From the NCBI GenBank assembly GCA_029465975.1, contig CM055756.1:11340426-11404425 (forward strand): a stretch of 64,000 nucleotides of DNA. The letters run 5' to 3'. Numbering within the stretch: the stretch's first letter is position 1; each line of letters begins with the position of its first letter. Position numbers and translations under genes: made by a program. The notes beneath the pieces are model-generated. The model saw only the letters and a list, made by a program, of their open reading frames with translations, was not told where the DNA came from and did no database searches. The stretch is from Dallia pectoralis (Eukaryota; Chordata; Actinopteri; Esociformes; Umbridae). This document shows, one piece after another, positions 22,071 to 34,021 of the stretch.

Positions 22071-24180
22071 TCTCCAGTACTGTTCAGTTTAATGAGGGGT
22101 ATTACATTATGCATCCGGTATGTCCCACAGTACCAGAGACAGTGTGCTGATCTTTTATAGCTCATTAATGGCAGATGCCTGAGTGAGCTCGTGCATGTAA
22201 AGCCATCAATATGTCACGTTATGGACGAGGCATGACCAACGCTTGGTTTACTGTATGGTTGTCACCAGATCTATCAAGGTAGACGAAATGTAGAGCAATC
22301 ATATATGGATGTGATTAACCCCGATCTGGTAAGATTCATTCATCTCCCCGTCACTCTGTCACTCTGTCGCTTTGTCATTTTGGTTCTCAGTCACTCGGTC
22401 ACTTTCTCACTCTCTCACCCTGTCACTCGGAATCCTTATCGGTAAATATACGATCAACCTACTTCCGCAAATGTCACCCTATGTCCTATGTAGTGTAGTA
22501 TTTTTCAATTTTAGATGAAGTGCACCACGAAGTATGCCAGTTGGTACACGGCCTCAGTCAATAGATGCCTCACGTCAATAGATGCCTGAACGAATGGACG
22601 GTAACTCTATCTCCTATCCTCCGTTCAATGGCTTTGCGCACTAATTTTGTGACACACTAGCACATATTATGTATATTCTGTACAGAGTGACAGTTATTGG
22701 CAGCTGTTTGACAACTCTCCCAATATCCACTTCTAAATACCCCGCAGGATTGAATTGAGTGCTTGGCTCTGGGGCTCTTCCCTTTGAATGCAGCGCCAGT
22801 CAGTCAGGCAGCTCGGAGAGACACTGATGAAAGAATTTCAGAGGTGCTAAACACACGGGCCGCGTCACAAATGGCACCCTATTCCCTGGGCGGGCCCTGT
22901 TCTAAAGCAGCACACTACATAGTTGACGTAGGGGCGCCATTTGGGATTGAAAACAGATCATGTCTTCCAGCCCTGCTAGAGAGCCTAAGGTAATGTCTCA
23001 CTTCATTCTGTGGCATTCCAACTGGATGACGGAGTGAATGAGAAAACATGGCATCACCAAGGCCAGGGTTTAAAAGTAAACCTGCATTGCGGTATTTGTT
23101 CACGCAGTTGCAGTTTCGGGCAATTGTGAAAATATCTGAATAAACTGTATGAAAGTCTACTACTGCAACCAGGAAGTAGTTTCAGTTAGCAAGTGAAGCG
23201 GACCTTTGTGTCTCTCCTGGTACCAGCACATGAGCAGCTAGCAGTTTGGCTCTACGTAGAGACCAGAAGGAAATAGTATACTCACATCCACTGTGCAGTA
23301 CACACATTCATACGTTCACACACGATCATCTGTTTATCCAGATTCATCATTTCACACACATTCATCCATACACACACACACACACACCAAATCTATCACT
23401 TCGTCAGAACAATTTGTCCAACGTTGGCTCTACTTTTTTCCTCACAATCAGCAGACATCCCAGACTGGTCTGTAATCGTTACATTTACAGTCGTTTTTAT
23501 CTAAGCGATTAGGAAACTGCATAGAACGTTAACAGCAAACATGCAAATTAATGGACTGGAAAGCGTCTGGCTAATTAACCACCAAGGCGTCTTCACAAAT
23601 GGCACCCTTTTACCTCATTAAAATTGTGCCCTGACCCAATCTGTTTTTTTGACCGCAGCCCACAGGACTCTATTGAGGGAACTAGTGTGCTGTTTGGAAT
23701 GCAGGCGTGTGTAAATATTCACTCTGGCAACTGAACGATATTCCAGCCAGAATAATTGTGTCCATTCCAAATGGCACAGTTTTCTCCATCGTAGTGTTTT
23801 ATCTGACCAGGGCATCGTCCATTTGGAATGGAGACTTGTTGTTGGAACACTGGCCAATGTTTAGAATGGCAGTGGAGGAGGGTGTCACGGCAACGGGGTC
23901 TCTCTACAATTCCAGGACAAATGACGTAGCGGTAAAACGATGCACAATGAGATCAGACTGCAGCACTCATTCTGACAACCTATTTTAATTTAGTCTAGAC
24001 CGAGCAATTTGACTGAAACAGACCGAGCAATTTGACTGTTGATTAACGAGGACAAATGGTAGATTCACCAGGAAAATTGTATAATCCAGCTTTATCTAAA
24101 AGTAAAGTAGTTGTTCCTACTTTGAACATTTCCCTACTATTAGATCAATATGTGGCAGGTAGATCGTTTAATCATACAAA
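20600..24180. other. Non-coding stretch with simple repeats
   Basis: No exon recognised. (GT)n lies at 22034-22070 and (TA)n at 21836-21845. Diverged copies of the dispersed 'GGGTGCCATTTGGGA' element lie near 21545-21600, 22858-22945 and 23588-23690. 23345-23388 is CA-rich. 22345-22435 is rich in GTCACTCT. Confidence 0.45.
22858..22945. repeat. Dispersed salmonid-type short repeat
   Basis: CACAAATGGCACCCTATTCC ... GCACACTACATAG ... GCGCCATTTGGGA. One of the clearest copies, with the two sequence halves in opposite orientation. Confidence 0.6.
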
Positions 24181-24282
24181 TTCAACGAAATGAAAGCCAG
24201 TTCTTCTATTCACTTGGATTTATTACTGTCCTGCTTCTTCACTCTCCTCATCTTCCTCATCCTCCACCCTGCTGCTCCACTA

Positions 24283-24573
24283 TCAGTGTGTCTGGACAGC
24301 AGTCCTCCGGGTCTTCAGGTTCACCCTGATCAAAGCAGACACCAACCCCAGCAGAGCACAGCCCACCAGGGAAGCACACTCACTGCAGAGCGTGGACTCG
24401 ATACCAAAGGGGTCCCACTCCAGCAGGATGGTGTTAGCTACGGATAGACACACATCTTTATAGGAGACGGCAAACCAGAACTCCCCACTGCCCTCCCATG
24501 AGGGATTTGAGAGGACCAGATAGGAGTGAAAGCGAGATCCATTAATTCGTCCAAACCAAGTCTTGGGGCACTT
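24283..24573 (-). pseudogene. Unidentified membrane-protein C-terminal exon or pseudogene
   Basis: A minus-strand frame open for 96 codons ends in TGA-TAG at 24285. It includes SRFHSYLVLSNPSWEGSGEF, WFAVSYKDVCLSV, then a hydrophobic stretch CASLVGCALLGLVSALIRV and a basic tail NLKTRRT. This layout resembles an ectodomain end, one membrane span and a short cytoplasmic tail. Upstream on the same strand (24573-25274) there are more protein-like fragments separated by stops, e.g. LQLSDLPVVLMNGRGCLDVF at about 25140-25190. I could not place the family. Decayed gene and chance frame are the alternatives; composition favours the former. Confidence 0.35.
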
Positions 24574-25365
24574 TTACAAGTTTTGTTTCTGTATTCATCA
24601 GAGTGACATTATCCAGCAGAGCAGTCTGTCTGCACCAGACGTCACGATGATCAGGCTTGTGAGATCGGAGTTACAGCCGAGAACAACTCCGGTCCCTCTA
24701 AGCAGAACTGTTTCTGTTTCTAATTGAATGGAGCCAATTCTCCAGGTTCTTCATTTGGATGCGTAGATTTGAGCTGTTCCCAACCAGCCAATTTCAGACC
24801 TCAGTTCCTTGGTATGTTGCATTCCTTTGGAACCATCGAACTGTATTGTAACTCCTTGTCTCTTGCAGCTCTACTGTTTTTTGCTGAAATAATGTTTCCT
24901 TGAACAACTGCATAATTGGATATCACTGTCGACCTGGAGGACACCTGTCAGTTTGTCCAACTCCCCACCACGTCCCACGCAGAGTCTGACAGGGTAAGAT
25001 GTGGGGTTCACTCTGCGTCTGCAGCCAGCGTGTGGAAGCCTTAACTGGGTACCACGGGTTCCACAGCAGCAGGTTCTTCTACGATGAAGATCAAATAGTA
25101 GACTTTATTATCGAGAATTTCAAAGACGTCCAAACAGCCTCGGCCGTTCATCAGAACAACCGGTAGATCACTGAGTTGTAAAACCAAGGGAGCCCTGTGT
25201 GTGCGGGAAAGTGAGGACGATTCTAATGACCTGTCACTGACAATATAAAAATAGTAGTTTAAAAAAATCTGCATTCAATTAGTAATCTTTCCAGCTATCC
25301 ATTTTCTATTTCCTTTTTGATGTAAAAAGTAAACAGTTTGAGAGCCTCTGTATTGAGCTGTGTGA

Positions 25366-26407
25366 GACCTCTGAACCAGTCCTGTCCATCTCCAGACCCC
25401 TGAACCAGTCCTGTCTGTCCATCTCCACACCCCTGAACCAGTCCTGTCCATCTCCACACCCCTGAACCAGTCCTGTCCATCTCCACACCCCTGAACCAGT
25501 CCTGTCCATCTCCATACTCCTGAACCAGTCCTGTCCATCTCCACACCCCTGAACCAGTCCTGTCTGTCCATCTCCACACCCCTGAACCAGTCCTGTCCAT
25601 CTCCACACCCCTGAACCAGTCCTGTCCATCTCCACACCCCTGAACCAGTCCTGTCCATCTCCACACCCCTGAACCAGTCCTGTCCATCTCCACACCCCTG
25701 AACCAGTCCTGTCTGTCCATCTCAACACCCCTGAACCAGTCCTGTCTGTCCATCTCAACACTTCTGACCAGTCCTGTCCATCTCCACACCCCTGAACCAG
25801 TCCTGTCCATCTCCACACCCCTGAACCAGTCCTGTCCATCTCCACTTTCCTGAACCAGTCCTGTCCATCTCCACACCCCTGAACCAGTCCTGTCCATCTC
25901 CACACCCCTGAACCAGTCCTGTCTGTCCATCTCCACTTTCCTGAACCAGTCCTGTCCATCTCCACACCCCTGAACCAGTCCTGTCTGTCCATCTCCACAC
26001 CCCTGAACCAGTCCTGTCCATCTCCACACCCCTGAACCAGTCCTGTCCATCTCCACACCCCTGAACCAGTCCTGTCCATCTCCACACCCCTGAACCAGTC
26101 CTGTCTGTCCATCTCCACTTTCCTGAACCAGTCCTGTCTGTCCATCTCCACACCCCTGAACCAGTCCTGTCCATCTCCACACCCCTGAACCAGTCCTGTC
26201 TGTCCATCTCCACACCCCTGAACCAGTCCTGTCCATCTCCACACCCCTGAACCAGTCCTGTCCATCTCCACACCCCTGAACCAGTCCTGTCCATCTCCAC
26301 ACCCCTGAACCAGTCCTGTCCATCTCCACACCCCTGAACCAGTCCTGTCCATCTCCACACCCCTGAACCAGTCCTGTCCATCTCCACACCCCTGAACCAG
26401 TCCTGTC
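25366..26407. repeat. 29/33-bp minisatellite, about 35 copies
   Basis: Basic unit of 29 bp, TGAACCAGTCCTGTCCATCT plus CCACACCCC. About ten copies carry a 4-bp duplication (CTGTCTGTCC), making 33 bp. A CACTTTCC variant recurs at 25840, 25935 and 26115. All three minus frames are open for hundreds of codons because no unit contains a stop; these are not genes. Confidence 0.96.
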
Positions 26408-26817
26408 TGGCATGGATAGTCACAGGGGTCATTGGGTATTTTTTATTATTTCAGAGAAAAAATAGTTTTCAATGATAAGAATTCAAACAATGATTATTTT
26501 CTCCATGTAACGGATCATTATATGAAAGAAAACAGCTTATAGTCAAAATTGGGTGCTGAACAATTTGAAGTACTAAGTGACTCAGCCCACATAAGTGACA
26601 GACCAAGATCACTTTTCATTTCCATTTAGTTTTTTTCATTTCTCATGTCCACAGCTGCTTATTTTCTAGATGGTTAGTTCTTTTGTTTGTCATATATCTC
26701 TATGAATGCTAATGTAGATTTATTTCATTGAAAAGGTTAATGTATAAGTTATATTTATTTGAAGTTATTCATTAATGTTTAGAATTTCCCAGTCAAGACT
26801 TGAACCAATAATATTAC

Positions 26818-27395
26818 AGTTAGACCGTGTGAGATGGCCGTTAGCACATTTAGACTGTGAGATGGCCGCTAGCACATTTAGACCGTGTGAGATGGCCGTT
26901 AGCACATTTAGACCGTGTGAGATGGCCGTTAGCACATTTAGACCGTGTGAGATGGCCGCTAGCACATTTAGACCGGGTGAGATGGCCGTTAGCACATTTA
27001 GACCGTGTGAGATGGCCGTTAGCACATTTAGACTGTGTGAGATGGCCGTTAGCACATTTAGACCGTGTAAGATGGCCGTTAGCACATTTAGACCGTGTGA
27101 GATGGCTGTTAGCACATTTCGACTGTGTGAGATGGCCGTTAGCACATTTAGACCGTGTGAGATGGCCGTTAGCACATTTAGACCGTGTGAGATGGCCGTT
27201 AGCACATTTAGACCGTGTGAGATGGCCGTTAGCACAATAAGACTGTGTGAGATGGCCGTTAGCACATTTAGACCGTGTGAGATGGCCGTTAGCACAATTA
27301 GACTGTGTGAGATGGCCGTTAGCACATTTAGACCGTGTGAGATGGCCGTTAGCACATTTAGACCGTGTGAGATGGCCGTTAGCACATTTAGACTT
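26818..27395. repeat. 30-bp minisatellite, 19 copies
   Basis: Unit GACCGTGTGAGATGGCCGTT plus AGCACATTTA, very homogeneous, with the first two copies shortened. Each unit contains GAGATGGCCG, similar to the YY1 core AANATGGCSG. Open frames on both strands are periodicity artefacts. Confidence 0.96.
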
Positions 27396-27399
27396 CTGT

Positions 27400-27483
27400 A
27401 GATTTATATAGTGTTTCTATAGTATTTATATAGTATTTCTATAGCGTTTCTATAGTATTTCTATAGTGTTTCTATAGTGTTTT
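27400..27483. repeat. AT-rich 11-13 bp tandem repeat
   Basis: Six or seven copies of TATAGTATTTC/TATAGTGTTTC directly abutting the 30-bp minisatellite. Confidence 0.85.
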
Positions 27484-30400
27484 CACCTTAATAATCCAGC
27501 TGACCACAGCATGTCTTTTCATCTGTAGATATTTAGGCGTTGCTGGAGGACTGCAATGTCTTGGGTTTGCTGACTTGGTAAAACCAAACAGATAAAAGAG
27601 CATTGCTGATTGATATTGACAGGAGGATTATAAACTGAGTGTTTTTAAGGTTTGGCATCTAATCTTATTTATCTCTCGCCGACATTCAGTATCTCTTGAA
27701 TTTAACGCATTATTACTTAAAAACGTTTTCCAGCGCTACTAACTAAATGCACACAAAATGTTTTTTATTACTGGGTGCACAAAAGTGAAGATAAGCCAGA
27801 TGTGTTAATCTTTTATTCCAGCCAAATTCCATATTATAACACATTGAGTCAACATATTCAGAACTATTTAAGGTAATGTTTGGCCGGTAAAGGTCATTGA
27901 TTGTATGCCATTGAATAAAACAACAGAAGTAGGCCAGCTAGCGCTGTTAGCATTAAGGACACACACACACACTCGCTTGTCATGTCCTGTATTTTAATCA
28001 ACAGGACTCATTGCCTCACACTGACTCTGGTGCTTTCCACGGTTAAGACAGAAAGAGATTGAGAGACGGGGGTAAATGGGGAGAGTCTACCGTTTTTTTG
28101 ACGAGTGGTTTTCTACTTAACATTTGGCTACTTGGACAACAACATTGCATGTTCAAGCCCCTACATGGGAGATGAAACAGTCATGTGTTGTATTTTAGCT
28201 TCAGGACTCAACCGCCTCAGACTGCCTCCAGGTTACCACGGGGAGACAAAGAGGACAAGAGACATGTGGGGAGAGAGATAGAGAGAGAGAAAGAGAGAGG
28301 GGCAAGCAGGTCTGAAATGTGTTTCTGTTTTGGGCTATCCGGAGATATATGAGGCATCCACTCCTCAGTACCGCAGTGGTTTGGTACATTCAGGCACAGA
28401 TCTCTGTCTGCTCGCATTTGTAGTTTGGTGTTTTTTGTGGTTTGGTGTTTTCTGTCTTCCTTTTTTTTGCCGTGGAGAGGTTGGGAAAGGGAAAGAGATG
28501 GGAGGGGGGGGGTTGAGGGAGGAGTGTGAGAGTGATTTAGTGTTCTCCGGGAAGATGGGTTGGTTTCGTGTCTGGAGTCACAATTTAGATTTAGCAGACA
28601 GAGTTAGAGAGAGACGAAATGATGTAGAGAACGAGAAACAGGAAGGAGAGAGACTGCAATCAGAGCGGGGTGGTAATCAATTTCTAGAGTGTCTGTCTGA
28701 CTGAGAAGAGGCTTTGGACGAGGGCCAGGGGGAAATAAAACAGAATTACTCAAGACCTGGGTTCAAACAATATCCAAAATAATGTATTCTGTGCTTAATT
28801 GAGCTTGCCTGGCCCAATGACAGTAATGGAACCGGAAAGATAGCGTTAAAACTTCACATGCCATCCTGCTGGACTTCAAACGAGGTAAAGCAAACTATCA
28901 AAGTGTTTGATTGGTGGAGCGTAAATACCATTTAAAACCCAGTAATTGTCCTTGCATGAGCTTCCCAGTCTTGCCGCATACTGGTCACAAGATGAATTTA
29001 ACCCGGCTTGGTGACCACGTTTTAGTCTGTATAGTCTTTTGTTGGCTAGACTTCACAGGTGATTCATATATATCATTTTGTTTAGCTTCTGTTCCCATGT
29101 CTTTTTTACGACAGAATGATCAACGGCAGATTGGAAAATAATCCCAACGCGACAAAATTATTTCATAATTCTAACATCCTGTAATCTCTTCATCTGAACA
29201 CGGATCTTCTGTGACTTATTCACAATTAAATCAAACCAAACGGTTGTCTTGGTAATATGACCGAGGAACCTGCCTTACGATGTAAGACAAACGGCGGCGG
29301 TGCCTGCTATCTCCGTTTAATTGGCTACTTTCTATCACGTCGATGACAGTAGGCCATCTGGATGTTCATTAGATTTCAAATCGTATTTCGGGTTGGGAGA
29401 ACCACTGAGGTTGGCAATTAATTGGCAACTTATATTGAGACATAATTTTAACAGGAGCACCAGTGCACTTGGTCACACCTGTAGTGCACTATATAGGGTT
29501 TAGGGTGTCATTTGTAAAGCAAAAAGATCTCTCGTTCCTATCACTTATAGTGCCCTTTGTTTGACCAGAGCCCCAGGTCCATTGCGAAGTGCACTGCATA
29601 GGGAATAGGGTGTTATTTGTGTTAGTCCTTTGTGTTAGCCAGAAGACGGATAAGGGCAGTACTACAGATTGTGTTTTCACCTTTAGCACTGCCGTACATG
29701 CAGCAGGTGGTACCAAGTTCTGAACATCACCTGTCTGTATACCTGATGCTCACGCACACGCACGTGCGCGCGACAGCCAGACAAAAGCAGTTGTAATTTG
29801 TGTAAAAGACGTGGTTACAGAATAAAAACACTCTGGAACCCGGGCTGAGGTCATTCTCCCCAACTGTTTATTCAGAAAAACATTCCCAAAAGGCAGTGAT
29901 AATCAAATATGTATGGTGCTGGAGATTAGTCTGTTTATGTGGGACAAGTTCTGTACCGACCGTAGTTTGTGTTAATGTTTGCAATCAGTTGAAACGTTTG
30001 ATTGTAATGGTGAGGCCTTAACAAGACCCAGATGCAAAGAGTAAGTTAACAACAAACAAGGAATTTGTTTTGGCCCGTCAAGGCAACAATTAACACAAGT
30101 AATAAACTGATACGAATATAGACTGCAATAAATTACAAAGTGCAAATTGTCCAGTAGAGGTTCTTAGTGAATGTGGGGAACAGGTTCTTGTCAGTTTGGT
30201 TCCGTTCCAGAGGCAGAGCGGATGACGCACTAGACGGATGAACAGGTGGAACTTTTTCAGTCATAAATATCAGCCCTCTGCTTCCTCTGTTTGTGGATCG
30301 ATGTGGAACGTCTCATCTGTTTCTGTGCTCTGATTGGTCAGGTGTTTTTGTCCACCAGAGCCTCTTCTCTAATATAACAGTTCCTCCCTGTCTTCTGGCG

Positions 30401-30680
30401 CAAAGTTTTAGAAGTTTGCGAGCACAGCGTGTGAGATAAGCGGTTCAATGAGCCAACCGAACAAGGTGTGAAGGAAGCTTAAGACAAACGTGTGAGTGCT
30501 TGTATGCCTCCCTGTTACAGAGATGTTCTTCTACATACAGTAGCCTAAAATACCTCACTAACAGACAGTTATTGTGTTGACTACACTTTGATTTGCACAT
30601 TTGTTGTTGGTCTAAACATCTCCCTTAAGATGTGATGAAATGTGATCTCCACTCTCAGAATAGGTAGTAAACTTCTGGAT
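27484..30680. other. Non-coding stretch
   Basis: No exon recognised. A GA-rich simple repeat lies at 28246-28300, a purine-rich stretch at 28480-28530 and an alternating CA/CG run (CACGCACGTGCGCGCG) at 29755-29772. A diverged dispersed salmonid-type repeat covers 29470-29625. Confidence 0.45.
29470..29625. repeat. Dispersed salmonid-type short repeat
   Basis: GTGCACTATATAGGGTTTAGGGTGTCATTTG followed about 100 bp later by a second, better copy, AAGTGCACTGCATAGGGAAT...AGGGTGTTATTTG, as a diverged tandem pair. Confidence 0.6.
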
Positions 30681-30684
30681 GGTC

Positions 30685-30830
30685 TGGGGCCTCATGTATC
30701 AATCTTGCGTACGCACGAAAACACGGCGTACGCCAGCTTTCACGTTCACGGTCAGATGTACTAACAGTGAAATTAACGTAAGAATGTGCGTTCTTCCACG
30801 TGAACTTCATGCCTGGCGTACGTACATTTT
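30685..30830. repeat. Harbinger left terminus and subterminal repeats
   Basis: Terminal TGGGGCCTCATGTATCAA, then GCGTACGC-type motifs near 30708, 30727 and 30816 in inverted or direct positions. Likely recognition sites for the transposase/Myb-like pair (inference from the superfamily). Confidence 0.65.
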
Positions 30831-31052
30831 TCGTGATTTCTGCCAGTTGGCGACTCATAGAGGCAATAAAGTGAAGTGGCTAACATTACACTACGAATTG
30901 TTCTATTGCACCTGTCAGATATTGCTTATAATTAGCAATTGATTAATTATTTGCTATATTATTGTCACATGAGTCTAATTACAATATTCTATTAATTATG
31001 CAATTCAGTAACATATATAAAGGATGTGCAAATTGATACAACCCGTCTAGCA

Positions 31053-32162
31053 ATGGCAGCGTTGGCTTTATTAGAGGACATTTTCAATGGACATATCCGG
31101 AGAGAACGAGTTTTTAGGGACCACATTGATTTTCTGGCCCACGATGATGACTGGCTTATCAGCCGTTTCAGATTTCCAAGGGCTCTACTCTTGGAGCTCT
31201 GCGCTGAGTTGGGTCCGAATTTGGAACGACAGACAGTGAGGAGCCACGCATTACCCGTTCCTTTACAGGTGCTTACTACACTTGGTTTCCTGGCAACCGG
31301 TTCTTTCCAAAGAGAACTGGCAGACCGCTCAGGAATAAGCCAGTCGTGTTTGAGCCGTGCAATGCCACCTGTATGGGACGGCATCATCCGCTTGTCTACC
31401 CGGTATATAACGTTCCCATACGATGCCGGTGACCAGCCAAACATCAAAGCGCAATTTGCAGCGATTGCCGGTTTTCCTAATGTAATCGGAGCGATCGACT
31501 GCACACATATTGCTATAAAGGCGCCACCTGAAGATGAATTTGCATATGTGAATCGGAAACATTTTCATTCAATAACTGTGCAGAATATATGTGATGCACA
31601 AATGCGCCTAACAAATATTGTGGCAAGGTGGCCTGGGTCAACCCATGATTCATATATCCTTACAAACAGCATGGTTGGGATGAGACTCCAAGCTGGCAGG
31701 GTGCGCGATGGGTGGCTACTTGGTAAGTTATGCATTTAAATATATGGTTCTATGTAAAAGTTTAATTTTGGTGTCTGTAATTATTCAACTGCCCATCAGG
31801 AGACAGTGGTTATCCTCTCAAGACGTGGCTGTTAACCCCCCCTCAACAACCCACAAACTGACCGAGAGCGCAGATACAATGATGCCCATTCTCGCACTCG
31901 GTCAGTTGTGGAGCGGGCGATTGGGCAGCTGAAATGTCGGTGGCGCTGCCTTGACAGGACCGGGGGGATGCTGTTATACCGCCCTGACAAGGTTTGCCGC
32001 ATCATACTGGCCTGTGGAGTGCTGCACAATGTCGCGCACAGGCATGGCATACCCCTTGGTGAGGTGGGGGCACCGCCAGATGGCCCTGACCCAGGACCAG
32101 TATATGTACAGCACAATCAACAAGCCATTCAGGCGCGTCAACGTGTAATTGCGACAATATAA
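31053..32162 (+). pseudogene. HARBI1-like PIF/Harbinger transposase, two exons, one frameshift
   Basis: Exon 1 31053-31722, 77-bp intron 31723-31799 (CTTG|GTAAGT ... CATCAG|GAGAC), exon 2 31800-32162. The enzyme cuts and pastes the element through a DDE nuclease. Visible: an N-terminal helix-turn-helix-like part (SFQRELADRSGISQSCLSR), first Asp in GAIDCTHIAIKAP, second Asp in WPGSTHDSY, and Glu in RSVVERAIGQLKCRW after the intron. Splicing joins WLLG to DSGYPL, a conserved Harbinger block. Start: the first in-frame ATG (31053) has purine -3 and G +4; a GTG-led extension to 31026 exists. A run of seven C at 31836-31842 breaks the frame, where six would keep it. This may be real decay or a homopolymer assembly error. 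Confidence 0.88.
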
Positions 32163-32182
32163 ATGGTACTCAGACACAAAGC

Positions 32183-33045
32183 TCATTTTCTGACCAATTC
32201 TTTTAATGAATGGCTTATTTCTGTGAGTGCGTCAGTGACATTTATAAGGTGACTGTTCATTTCTCCAATGGCCCTAACAATTTGCTGTTGTGACTCCAGA
32301 ACAGCATGCGTCAAGACGCAGCCAGATGGACGGGCTTCAGCACTGGGGGGAACATTAGAGACACCGGAGACGCTGGACTGAATGGGCTCTGGCTGCTCGG
32401 GTGGTGCGGACTCTGAGTGCGTGGCAGTGGACGTTCCTGCGGTTCCTAAGTCCAAATAAACACAGGGACATGTTAACAGTCATTCGAGTCTGTTCCTTAT
32501 TAATGGGTACACGCATTTGCAATAAAAGCTGTGGATACGTGAAATCTCTGGTGTACTTTTTACTACATTGCATGGATGTTCAAATTAAACGGTGGCTGGT
32601 AGGCTATATGTTTCAAAGTTAAGGAAATTAATTTGAGTCACCTTGCTGGCAGTCCTGTAGTGTATCCGAGTCTCCTACATCAGCGGATACGATTCCAGAG
32701 ATTAACGTGTCTCCTACAATAGAGGCAACTCTCTGATCAAAGGGTGCAAGTTCATCGGTCCCTGTACCACCGCCTGTTCTGCCCACACTCTGTCGGTGCG
32801 CAGCAGTTCTCCGCTTAACTTCCACCTTTATGTCTGACCATTTCTTCTTCATGTCATTTACGGTGCGACTCTCAGATCCCACCGCGTTGACAGCATCAGA
32901 CAAACTCGCCCACTCTTTTCTTTCTTTTGTTATTAATTCCAGATGACAAATTGCCAAATATAATATTTTTTCTTGTTTCTACCTCTGATAGTAGCACTTC
33001 TAATTCGTTTTCAGTGAAATTTCGTTTCTTGCTTGCTTTAGCCAT
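32183..33045 (-). pseudogene. Harbinger Myb/SANT-like accessory protein, two exons
   Basis: Minus strand. Exon 1 33045-32642, donor CAAG|GTGACT, exon 2 32445-32183, acceptor GGACTTAG|GAACC. Such Myb-like partners bind transposon ends and bring the transposase to DNA and into the nucleus. Visible: a Met-Ala-Lys start, NFTENELEVLLSEVETRK (helix 1 of a Myb/SANT-like domain), AVNAVGSESRTVNDMKKKW (recognition part), a Gly/Thr linker, and a C-terminal coiled segment LESQQQIVRAIGEMNSHL. An extra base in an A/G run near 32916-32921 puts helix 1 and the recognition part in different frames. Otherwise intact. Confidence 0.8.
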
Positions 33046-33174
33046 GTTCTTGCATGTGTATTTTGCCAAATTGGATTAATTACCATATTTCAAATAATTT
33101 AATTGAGGGAGGAGACAGGGTGTGGTGTTGAGCTCGTGCATGTGCGCTCAATTTCGCGTTAGTTGGGATGTACA

Positions 33175-33311
33175 AACAGAATGTATGTGGAATGCTGCGT
33201 ACGCAGAGATTCATACATCTGGATTTTTTGGTGCGTACGCACATTGATAGCTTTGTCCGTACGCAATTATTTAGTATGAATTCAACGCAAGTCTTTGTAC
33301 ATGAGGCCCCA
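33175..33311. repeat. Harbinger right terminus and subterminal repeats
   Basis: GCTGCGTACGCAG (about 33196), GTGCGTACGCAC (about 33230) and CCGTACGC (about 33256), then the terminus TTGTACATGAGGCCCCA inverted relative to the left end. Confidence 0.65.
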
Positions 33312-33601
33312 GGTCTCTTAAAATAGATCAATGTGTTTGTTACTACAGATGGGTCTGTTAGAGGCTACATTATAATTTATTAAAGCCAATAGTCTGCAGC
33401 AAGGCTGGAGCTTACCAATTACACCAGGATGTTTAATCTCTAGCAGGCATCACCTCGATATAACTCATGAAAAGAACAATTCCACGAATAATTAAAGATA
33501 CAGATAAAAACAATTTAATAAGCTACTATGTACCTATTGCAACGTACAATCCCATTAAACCACATAATAGATAATTGTCCTTATCGGGAAAATGCAAAAC
33601 A
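33312..33601. other. Spacer between Harbinger and BEL/Pao elements
   Basis: 290 bp of AT-rich DNA with no feature recognised, apart from the GGTC target copy at its left edge and the TATAT target copy (33602-33606) just beyond its right edge. Confidence 0.6.
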
Positions 33602-33606
33602 TATAT

Positions 33607-33974
33607 TGTACAAAAGGATCATGGGATTGAGGAAGTTGTTTATGGACTGTTCGGAGCGCAATGCGTTATGGACCCTTTTTTTCGTGTTTAGAGAATAGGA
33701 TATGAAGGGAGGCAGGTGATTTATGTGCAGCCTTTTAAGAGTTGGAGTTTTTGCATTCGGTTTAAGTTGGTGTGCGTCCGTATGTGAATACCACATCTAC
33801 TTATGCATTACATAGACCAACCCATGTGAATTTGTATTTCTACAAGCAAGTTATAACTACAAATTAAAGAAGTCAACTGGCACACCTTGGTTTGTTTCTG
33901 TGCTCTTACCGGCACACGGGAGAGAACACCTTGAGACCCTATAAGTGAATACAGTCCACGAAAGCTATCTAACA
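33607..33974 (+). repeat. 5' LTR of BEL/Pao element
   Basis: 368 bp, starts TGTACAAAAGG, ends TATCTAACA. An ATTAAA polyadenylation-like signal lies near 33864. Confidence 0.95.
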
Positions 33975-33976
33975 TT

Positions 33977-33993
33977 TGGTCCTTCGAGCCGGA
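33977..33993 (+). promoter_or_regulatory. Primer binding site, tRNA-Tyr type
   Basis: TGGTCCTTCGAGCCGGA starts two bases after the 5' LTR and is complementary to the 3' end of vertebrate tRNA-Tyr including CCA, from my memory of that tRNA. Confidence 0.75.
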
Positions 33994-34021
33994 TCTCACA
34001 CGTGTTTCCTCCCGGATCAAG

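Larger units (their letters stand above)
30685..33311. mobile_element. PIF/Harbinger DNA transposon, near-complete, two genes
   Basis: 2627-bp element with inverted termini TGGGGCCTCATGTA at both ends, flanked by a direct GGTC (30681-30684 and 33312-33315). The exact duplication length is ambiguous by one base. It has the canonical two-gene arrangement: a DDE transposase on plus and a Myb/SANT-like DNA-binding protein on minus, arranged tail-to-tail with stops 20 bp apart. Subterminal zones carry repeated GCGTACGC palindromes. Both genes have a single apparent frameshift, so this copy is probably not autonomous as sequenced. Confidence 0.9.

Noticed and set aside
25295..26413. 372- and 350-codon open frames rich in Trp/Gly/Asp repeats
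   Set aside because: All three minus frames are open because the 29/33-bp unit has no stop in that direction. The protein repeat simply mirrors the DNA repeat.
26765..27401. 200-codon open frames on both strands
   Set aside because: 30-bp minisatellite with codon-multiple period.
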